Positions 57,750 through 64,000 of a DNA stretch of 64,000 nucleotides are shown piece after piece. Position numbers and translations under genes: made by a program. The notes beneath the pieces were generated by a model. That model saw only the letters and a program-made list of their open reading frames with translations. It had not been told where the DNA came from and searched no databases. Position 1 is the first letter of the stretch. Every line of letters begins with the position of its first letter. The stretch is from Megamonas funiformis. Lineage in GTDB: Bacteria; Bacillota; Negativicutes; Selenomonadales; Selenomonadaceae. The stretch spans positions 1,191,292 through 1,255,291 of the forward strand of contig NZ_CP048627.1 of NCBI RefSeq assembly GCF_010669225.1. Direction: 5' to 3'.

Positions 57750-59333
57750 ATGAAAAGTTTTAGAATGAAAAAATTATGGAAGGCTATTAGTTTAAGTCTA
57801 TGTGGTATATTGACCGCAGGTATAATAGCTGGTTGTAGCTCTGAAAATACAGTAGATAAAACTACTTTGAAATTTGGAGTTACAAATTTTGCAGATACTT
57901 TAGAGCCAACACAGAATTATTTTGGCTGGGTTGTAATGCGTTATGCTATTGGTGAATGTTTGGCAAAATTTGATGAAAAAATGAATGTTCAGCCATGGCT
58001 TGCGGAAAGTTGGTCTATTAGCGATGATCATTTAACATGGACTTTTAAAATCCGTGATAATGTGAAATTTTCTAATGGCAATCTAGTAACAGCTGAAGCT
58101 GTAAAAAAATCTATTGAACGTGCTTTTGCTAAAAATACTCGAGCCAAAACTTTCTTTGAATACACAGAAATGAAGGCTGATGGTCAAAATTTAATAATCA
58201 CAACAAGCAAACCTCAACCTAATATGCCTGGATTTTTGGCTGACCCATTATTTATTATTGTAGATGTTAGTGCAGAGAAACAAGGTAGAGATTTTGCCAA
58301 AGAAGGTCCAATTTGTACTGGTCCATATAAAGTAGAGTCTTTTGTAAAAGAAAAGGCTGTAATGGTGAGAAATGAATATTATTGGGACGGCGAAGTTCCT
58401 TTTGAACGTGTAGAAATACCATCTATTGATGATCCTAATACTCGTGCTATGGCACTTCAATCTGGTGAAGTTAATTTTGCTGTAAATATCGCAGCTGGAG
58501 ATATAGATTTATTTAGAAATAATGATAAATTCTATATCGATGAAATTTCTTCATTACGTACAGTACTTGCCCGTATCAATCAAAAAGGTATTTTAGGTGA
58601 CCCAAAAGTTCGTGCTGCCTTGATTTCTGCTTGTGATCGAGAAAATTATAATAATGTATTATTGAAAGGTACATTTATTCCAGGTAAAGCGCCAATACCG
58701 CCATCTATGGACTATGGCTTTGATGAATTGACAGACCCAAATGCATATAATCCAGAAAGAGCTAAGCAATTATTAGCCGAAGCTGGTTGGACTGATAGTA
58801 ATGGAGATGGTATTTTAGATAAAGATGGCAAGGACTTAAGTCTTGATTTTGTCGTGTATAATAGCCGTGCAGAGCTTCCTTTATACGCTGAAGCTGTACA
58901 AGCTGATGCTAAAAAAGTAGGAATTAATATAAATATAAAAAGTGTAGATTATAATCTTATTGATAAAATGGGTATTGATGGCGATTATGATTTACTCATT
59001 TCTAATATTACAACTGCTAATACTGGAGACCCTGAAATTTATTTAAGTTGGTATTGGAAAACTAATGTAAATGGAGATAATCCACAAAATGGTTCTGGAT
59101 ATAGTAATCGTGAATATGATGAGATTTTAAATCAATTATCTGTCGAATTTGATAAAGAAAAACGTCGTCAATTAATTATTGAAGCGCAACAAATTTTGTT
59201 AGATGACGGTGTTGCATTATTCTTAGGTTATCCACAGACTAATATTATCAGCACCAAAGGCTTAGAGGGTGTAGTTATGTATCCATCGGATTATTATTGG
59301 CTTACTAATAAAATAAAACCAGCTAAAGCATAA
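57750..59333 (+). CDS. Substrate-binding lipoprotein of the Dpp/NikA family (SBP_bac_5)
   Basis: 527 residues from ATG 57750 (AAAGAGG 6 bases before; the TTG at 57744 is rejected). Lipoprotein signal with lipobox IIAGC-S. Family-5 signatures include LAESWSISDD, VKFSNGNLVTAEAV and GPYKVESF, and near residue 350 a DSNGDGILDKDG loop. The C-terminal LGYPQTNIISTKGLEG resembles NikA-like binding proteins of Firmicutes. Under B12 control, a cobalt, nickel or metallophore ligand is more likely than peptides, but binding residues cannot be read from sequence alone. Confidence 0.9.
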   Translation: MKSFRMKKLWKAISLSLCGILTAGIIAGCSSENTVDKTTLKFGVTNFADTLEPTQNYFGWVVMRYAIGECLAKFDEKMNVQPWLAESWSISDDHLTWTFKIRDNVKFSNGNLVTAEAVKKSIERAFAKNTRAKTFFEYTEMKADGQNLIITTSKPQPNMPGFLADPLFIIVDVSAEKQGRDFAKEGPICTGPYKVESFVKEKAVMVRNEYYWDGEVPFERVEIPSIDDPNTRAMALQSGEVNFAVNIAAGDIDLFRNNDKFYIDEISSLRTVLARINQKGILGDPKVRAALISACDRENYNNVLLKGTFIPGKAPIPPSMDYGFDELTDPNAYNPERAKQLLAEAGWTDSNGDGILDKDGKDLSLDFVVYNSRAELPLYAEAVQADAKKVGININIKSVDYNLIDKMGIDGDYDLLISNITTANTGDPEIYLSWYWKTNVNGDNPQNGSGYSNREYDEILNQLSVEFDKEKRRQLIIEAQQILLDDGVALFLGYPQTNIISTKGLEGVVMYPSDYYWLTNKIKPAKA

Positions 59334-59346
59334 AAGGGGTAAATTA

Positions 59347-60138
59347 ATGTTACTTGATGTATCTAATTTAACTATTCAATATAGCAAAAATATAGAAGCT
59401 ACAGTTAAAGATATTAATTTTTCTTTGGATAGAGGAGAAATTTTGACCATAGTTGGAGAGTCTGGTAGTGGAAAAACCACAGTAATTAGAGCTATATTAG
59501 GTAGTTTACCTAATAGTGGAAAGATTACTAATGGAAAAATTTTCTTTGAAAATCATGATTTATTAAAATACAGTGTACGAGACTGGTTAGCCATTCGAGG
59601 AAAAAATATTTCTATGATTTTCCAAGATAGTGGCAATATGTTAAATCCTATTCAAACTATTGGTAAACAATTTATAGAATATCTACAAGTTCATGATAAT
59701 GTTACAGATGAAGAAGCATATTCTTTTGCTGTAGAAATGCTTACTCGTATGAATTTGCCTAATCCTGAAAATATCATGAAATCATATCCATTTGAATTAT
59801 CTGGTGGTATGCGTCAGCGTGTTGGTATTGCTATGGCTATTATTTTTAGACCAGAGTTATTGCTTGCTGATGAACCTACTTCAGCTTTAGATGTTACCAC
59901 TCAAGCACAAATAGTCAAAGAATTAATGGAGATTCCGCGCAGTTGTGGTACAGCAATGATTGTAGTAACTCATAATATTGGTGTAGCTGCGTATATGTCA
60001 GATAAAATTATGGTAATGAAACAAGGTAAAGTTGTAGAATATGGTAAAGCCGAAGATATAATTAATTCACCACAGGCAGAATATACTAAAACTTTACTTG
60101 CTTCAGTTCCACAAATAGGAGGACAGCGCTATGTCTAA
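59347..60138 (+). CDS. ABC transporter ATP-binding protein, DppD/NikD type
   Basis: 263 residues. Walker A GESGSGKT (about 37-44), Q-loop MIFQDSG, signature LSGGMRQR, Walker B LLLADEPTSALD and the H-loop VVTHN are intact. It is shorter than OppD and lacks the long C-terminal extension, as NikD does. Overlaps the next ATPase gene by 8 bases. Confidence 0.94.
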   Translation: MLLDVSNLTIQYSKNIEATVKDINFSLDRGEILTIVGESGSGKTTVIRAILGSLPNSGKITNGKIFFENHDLLKYSVRDWLAIRGKNISMIFQDSGNMLNPIQTIGKQFIEYLQVHDNVTDEEAYSFAVEMLTRMNLPNPENIMKSYPFELSGGMRQRVGIAMAIIFRPELLLADEPTSALDVTTQAQIVKELMEIPRSCGTAMIVVTHNIGVAAYMSDKIMVMKQGKVVEYGKAEDIINSPQAEYTKTLLASVPQIGGQRYV

Positions 60139-61075
60139 AGTTATTATGCAGGTAAAAAATATAACTAAAAAATTTCCAGCTAGTAATAATAGATTTTTAA
60201 CAGCTTGTGATGATGTTAGTCTTAATATTAATGCTGGAGAAACAGTAGGCATTGTTGGCGAATCTGGTTGTGGTAAATCTACACTGGTAAAAACTATTAT
60301 GAATATGCACGCACCAACTTCTGGTGAAGTTATTTTTCATAATCAAGATATTACTAAATTAACAGGAGAAAAACGTCGTCAAAATTGTCGTCATATTCAA
60401 ATGGTTTTTCAAGACCCTACAGCAGCGTTTAATCCTAAAATGAAAATTGGTAATATCATTTGTGAACCGCTATTAAATTTTAATTTAATAAAAAAATCAC
60501 AAATAAAAGAGAAAGCTCAAGAATTATTGCGATTAGTAGAACTGCCAGATGATTTTGTAGATAGATATCCGAATAATATAAGTGGCGGTCAACGTCAACG
60601 TGTAGCTATTGCCAGAGCTTTAGCCCTAGAGCCTGAAATTATTGTTTGTGATGAAGCCACTTCTGCTCTTGATGTATCTGTTCAAGCTAAAATTATTGAA
60701 TTACTAGTAAAATTACAGCGAGAAAAAAATATCACCTATATTTTTATTTGTCATGATTTGGCTTTGGTTAGTCTATTTAGTCATCGTATAGCTGTAATGT
60801 ATTTGGGTAATATCGTTGAAAAAATTGACGGAAATAAACTTACAGAAGCAAAACACCCATATACTAAAGCATTATTAAAGGCAGTTTTTTCTCTAGATAA
60901 TAAGCAAAATAAAAATATAGAAACTCTTTCTGGTGATATCCCAAGTCCTTTAGATCTACCTAAAGGTTGTCCATTTCAAAATCGCTGTAAATACTGCAAA
61001 GATATCTGTAAACAGGAAAAGCCAAAATTAAAAGAGATATCAACTAATCATTATGTTGCTTGCCATCTAGTTTGA
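60131..61075 (+). CDS. ABC transporter ATP-binding protein, DppF/NikE type
   Basis: 314 residues. Walker A GESGCGKS, QMVFQDP, signature ISGGQRQR, Walker B IVCDEATSALD, H-loop ICHD, and a C-terminal oligopeptide-transporter domain with a four-Cys cluster (CPFQNRCKYCKDIC). In DppD/DppF proteins such clusters can hold 4Fe-4S. Last gene of the importer; a terminator follows. Confidence 0.94.
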   Translation: MSKVIMQVKNITKKFPASNNRFLTACDDVSLNINAGETVGIVGESGCGKSTLVKTIMNMHAPTSGEVIFHNQDITKLTGEKRRQNCRHIQMVFQDPTAAFNPKMKIGNIICEPLLNFNLIKKSQIKEKAQELLRLVELPDDFVDRYPNNISGGQRQRVAIARALALEPEIIVCDEATSALDVSVQAKIIELLVKLQREKNITYIFICHDLALVSLFSHRIAVMYLGNIVEKIDGNKLTEAKHPYTKALLKAVFSLDNKQNKNIETLSGDIPSPLDLPKGCPFQNRCKYCKDICKQEKPKLKEISTNHYVACHLV

Positions 61076-61099
61076 TTTTTAGGCTAATATATTTCTTTT

Positions 61100-61138
61100 A
61101 AAACACCTATAAGAAAAATATTTTTTATAGGTGTTTTT
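61100..61138 (+). terminator. Terminator after the ABC importer
   Basis: A 13-bp stem AAAACACCTATAA/TTATAGGTGTTTT (61100-61112 with 61125-61137) and trailing T tract. Confidence 0.88.
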
Positions 61139-61190
61139 TCTTGAAAATTTATTGATTTTGATTATAATTATTAAGGAGTTTTCAACAATT

Positions 61191-62309
61191 ATGCAAAAAA
61201 AGTTAATAACTAAATTATTAGTTGCTACTATTTTATCTATGACAATATCTACAGGAATTGCCTATGCAAAAACAGATACGAAAAATATAGATGAAACGAA
61301 TAATAAAATTGTAGAAGAGCAACAAAAAAGTATTATTAATAAAGAGAAACAAGATATAATTACTATTAAAGGATTAAGTCGTTATGATGTCCGCCACGAT
61401 AATCGACCAGGTAAAAAAGGTGAAACGCGTAAATCTTTATGGCGTACACGTTTAGAACCAACTATAAATATTGATAATGGCTGGAAAATAAAAAATCGTA
61501 TAGACTATGAACAAAATTATAAATCTAAGGGAGCTGATAAATCCCATTTTTATAATCGTATGCTTTATCTACAAGGACCAGCGTTTGGCGGAACAATTTC
61601 TTTAGGTAAAGTAGATTATGCCGATTTTGCTAATATGGATATTGCCTATGGTATGATTTTTGATGATTATATTAAAGGTATAAAATACGCTTATACAGAT
61701 AAAGATACTAAAAATATTTATACAGCAATGATAGGTAATTTTGATTCACCATATAACGACAATGTTAATGGAAAAATGCATTATAATGGTAAACAAGCTT
61801 ATCCAGAAAGTGATGCTATGCATTATGTAGGATTACAAGCAGAAATGCCTATTTCAAATAAATTAATGACAGGACTTGCTTATCATAATATAAGAAGTGG
61901 AGAACTTGAAGATACACAGCAAATTTTTGAAGTTGCAGAAGAATATAAATTGGATAATAACTTTAAATTAGGTGGTGTATATGCTTTATCTAATTTAGAT
62001 GCTAATAAATATGACTTAGGCAATAGTGATCAAGAGCAAGCTTATATTTTTCAATTAAATTATAAAGGTGCAAAACGTACTATACCAAATACGTATGGAT
62101 TATGGGTTGCATATAAAAATATTGGAGAACTAGCTACATTTTTACCAACATATACTAATAGCTTCACAGGCGAACAAGGTTATGAATTAGGGGCTAGATA
62201 TATATTTGCTAAAAATTTAATGGGTGAAGTTTCATATTTTAATGGTAATGATATTGAAAATGATAAAACAAAAACACGTTGGTTTGGTCGTTTAGAATAT
62301 CGTTTTTAA
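61191..62309 (+). CDS. Outer-membrane beta-barrel porin-like protein
   Basis: 372 residues from ATG 61191 (AAGGAG 12 bases before; an upstream in-frame extension lies in the terminator and is rejected). Signal peptide ending IAYA-K, a short Lys/Glu-rich linker, then alternating beta strands ending in LEYRF, a terminal aromatic typical of barrels inserted by BamA. No SLH domain or TonB box is visible. Its place next to the B12-controlled importer suggests it passes the same solute, though a terminator separates them. Confidence 0.8.
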   Translation: MQKKLITKLLVATILSMTISTGIAYAKTDTKNIDETNNKIVEEQQKSIINKEKQDIITIKGLSRYDVRHDNRPGKKGETRKSLWRTRLEPTINIDNGWKIKNRIDYEQNYKSKGADKSHFYNRMLYLQGPAFGGTISLGKVDYADFANMDIAYGMIFDDYIKGIKYAYTDKDTKNIYTAMIGNFDSPYNDNVNGKMHYNGKQAYPESDAMHYVGLQAEMPISNKLMTGLAYHNIRSGELEDTQQIFEVAEEYKLDNNFKLGGVYALSNLDANKYDLGNSDQEQAYIFQLNYKGAKRTIPNTYGLWVAYKNIGELATFLPTYTNSFTGEQGYELGARYIFAKNLMGEVSYFNGNDIENDKTKTRWFGRLEYRF

Positions 62310-62332
62310 ATAAAATATAATTAGGAGATTTT

Positions 62333-63643
62333 ATGCTATCACAATTAACTTATAAAGAATATCTAAAAGTAACTATTCCCTTTATGTTATCCACAGCTAC
62401 ACAGCCTCTATTAGGAGCTGTAAATACTGCTGTTATGGGACATATGTCAGAAGCTTTTTATATAGCTGCTGTTTCTTTGGGAGTAATTTTATTTAACAAT
62501 ATATATTGGTTATTCGGATTTTTGAGAGTATCTACTACAAGTTTTTCCGCTCAAGCTTTAGGCAGTGAATCCGCCAAAGATAAATTTTTAGCTTTAGCTA
62601 GACCACTACTTATAGCTATAGTAATAAGTTTGATATTTTTAATCATTTATCCATGGATTTTCAAATATTATGCATTGCTCATGAAGCCTGAAAGCCAAGT
62701 TGTTGAATTGATGAAAAATTATTGTGATATCATTATATGGGGAGCGCCATTTGTTTTAATCAATTATGTAACGCTAGGCTGGCTCATGGGGCAGATGATA
62801 ATTCGCTATACTATGTTTATGCAAATATCTATGAATGTGTTGAATATCGTCTTATCTATCGTATTTGTATTTATCATGGATATGAATATTCAAGGTGTAG
62901 CCTATGCTTCTTTGATTGCTCAAATATATGGTTGTATGGTAGGTTTTATTGCTATTTATAAACGAGGGAACTTAACTATTCGCAATGAATACATTCAAAG
63001 TTTAAAAACTTTACAGCCTTTTTTAGCCATGATGAAGGTAAATGTGGATTTAATGTTTCGCACTGTTTGTTTATTGACGATAAATAATTTATTTGCCATA
63101 GCTGGGGCAAGCATGGGAACAGTTACACTAGCTAGTAATGCTATTATCTTAGAAATTATTTTTATTGTGGTTTACTTTATTGATGGTATGGCAAATGGTG
63201 TGAGTGTATTTTCAGGAAAAGCAAAGGGATACAAAGATATAAATTTATTAAATTCAGTATTAAAGATAAGCTTAAGATGTTTAGCTGTATTTATAATTTT
63301 TATTTCAGTGATTATGTATATTACTAAATCGTATTTTATAAATATGATGACTGATTTGGCAGTTGTGGCTAATTATGCTAACGATTATAGCATCTATCTA
63401 ATTTTACATCCTATATGTGCCTGTGTAGGATTGCTTTTATATGGTATGTATACAGGTATTGTCAATACAGCTTCTATCAGAAATATGATGTTTGTCGCTG
63501 TGATATTTTTCTATATCTGCCAAAAAATATTGATGTCTTATCTAGGTAATGATGGTATATGGCTGACATATAATTTAACGTATTTATTAGAGTCAATCAT
63601 TCTCATTTTGTATTTACCGTCGTTAAAGAAATATTTTAATTAA
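62333..63643 (+). CDS. MATE family efflux transporter
   Basis: 436 residues with about twelve membrane segments in two halves (DinF-like MATE). N-terminal PFMLSTATQPLLGAVNTAVMGHM holds the family's conserved first helix. Exports cationic drugs or metabolites using Na+ or H+. 23 bases after the porin gene, so perhaps cotranscribed with it. Confidence 0.9.
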   Translation: MLSQLTYKEYLKVTIPFMLSTATQPLLGAVNTAVMGHMSEAFYIAAVSLGVILFNNIYWLFGFLRVSTTSFSAQALGSESAKDKFLALARPLLIAIVISLIFLIIYPWIFKYYALLMKPESQVVELMKNYCDIIIWGAPFVLINYVTLGWLMGQMIIRYTMFMQISMNVLNIVLSIVFVFIMDMNIQGVAYASLIAQIYGCMVGFIAIYKRGNLTIRNEYIQSLKTLQPFLAMMKVNVDLMFRTVCLLTINNLFAIAGASMGTVTLASNAIILEIIFIVVYFIDGMANGVSVFSGKAKGYKDINLLNSVLKISLRCLAVFIIFISVIMYITKSYFINMMTDLAVVANYANDYSIYLILHPICACVGLLLYGMYTGIVNTASIRNMMFVAVIFFYICQKILMSYLGNDGIWLTYNLTYLLESIILILYLPSLKKYFN

Positions 63644-63646
63644 AGA

Positions 63647-63693
63647 AAACCTACTATAGATTACTTTTAAATAAGTTAATTTATAGTAGGTTT
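63647..63693. terminator. Bidirectional terminator between MATE and HAD genes
   Basis: A 12-bp stem AAACCTACTATA/TATAGTAGGTTT (63647-63658 with 63682-63693) with a 23-base loop that can pair further, between convergent genes. Confidence 0.8.
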
Positions 63694-63697
63694 ATTT

Positions 63698-64000
63698 TTA
63701 TAATACGTTATATTGTTTTAAAGCATAGGCTACGCCATCATTATCTACATCTAAAGTGATAAAATCTGCTATCTGTTTTAAATTATCATTAGCATTTCCC
63801 ATAGCTATGCCATATTTTACAGCTTCAAGCATTTCCACATCGTTTCCACCATCACCAAAAGCCATGGCTTCATTGATATCTATGCCGTAGTAAGCTAAAA
63901 CTTTTTTGAGGCCTGTGCCTTTACCGCCATCTTTAGGAATAATATCTGTAAAATATGGGCACCAACGAACAGCTTTGCAATTTGGCAAATATGGTAAGAC
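63698..64000 (-). CDS. Cof-type HAD hydrolase, 5' part beyond the window
   Basis: The minus-strand frame is open to base 64000, so only the last 100 residues are visible. KGTGLKKVLAYYGI, motif IV FGDGGNDVEML and VKYGIAMGNAND are those of HAD-IIB (Cof/YidA) phosphatases. The nucleophile motif and cap lie outside the window. Confidence 0.9.
   Translation of the reverse strand, partial: VLPYLPNCKAVRWCPYFTDIIPKDGGKGTGLKKVLAYYGIDINEAMAFGDGGNDVEMLEAVKYGIAMGNANDNLKQIADFITLDVDNDGVAYALKQYNVL

Overview
The window reads as a chromosomal segment of a low-GC, outer-membrane-bearing Firmicute of the class Negativicutes, most like Megamonas. The grounds are very AT-rich coding DNA with clean AGGAGG-type ribosome binding sites, Firmicute gene clusters (rapZ-glmR-whiA, rnr-smpB, mltG-trmR-trhP, scpA), a signal-peptide beta-barrel protein ending in Phe (so there is an outer membrane), futalosine-pathway menaquinone genes, and a SCIFF peptide with its maturase. 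The genus is an inference; no rRNA or tRNA gene was recognised.

Layout. 1-1.2 kb: 3' part of a GH32 sucrose/fructan hydrolase. 1.3-8.8 kb: DUF389 membrane protein, HAD phosphatase, rapZ-glmR-whiA, a polysaccharide deacetylase and an unknown secreted protein. 8.9-10.6 kb: a ranthipeptide unit (46-aa six-Cys precursor plus radical SAM maturase). 11-20.6 kb: almost all of lower glycolysis on the + strand (gapA, pgk, tpiA, gpmI, pyk, eno), interrupted by a NifU-like scaffold and a GGGtGRT protein. 20.6-23.8 kb (minus): FHA protein, rlmN, rsmB. 25-29.1 kb (minus): a menaquinone operon with two MqnE-like genes, mqnC and an MTAP-family gene with altered base-specificity residues. 30.4-32.2 kb: an extremely AT-rich KAP-type P-loop NTPase gene split over three frames, each break being a -1 shift at an A7 run. 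32.3-37.9 kb (minus): a redox cluster (MerR, two aldo/keto reductases, two flavodoxin-like proteins, DUF4405, cyclophilin-like lipoprotein, exported CMD protein). 38-47.2 kb: LysR and a 2-hydroxyacid dehydrogenase, then secG, esterase, rnr, smpB, mltG, trmR, trhP. 47.2-47.5 kb: IS3-family debris sitting inside the loop of a bidirectional terminator. 47.5-55.3 kb: HxlR beside a TGA-interrupted pyridoxamine-oxidase-like gene, thiN/AraC, a DapF-half-like small protein, two DUF805 proteins, fabV, scpA, an M50 protease and a NUDIX hydrolase. 55.5-62.3 kb: a cobalamin riboswitch followed by two terminators and a complete Opp/Nik-type ABC importer, then an outer-membrane barrel. 62.3-64 kb: MATE transporter and a partial HAD phosphatase.

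How they fit together. The glycolytic block takes triose phosphates to pyruvate, and its genes, with the NifU/GGGtGRT pair, show the most C-ending codons, suggesting high expression. The menaquinone operon supports anaerobic respiration. The B12-controlled importer with a neighbouring outer-membrane channel is best explained as uptake of cobalt, nickel or a corrinoid-related solute. The points most worth a second look are the two-step frameshifted KAP gene, the B12-riboswitch importer, the MqnE duplication with a 6-oxopurine-like phosphorylase, the IS in a terminator loop, possible ATA/ATT starts, and the DapF-like half protein.
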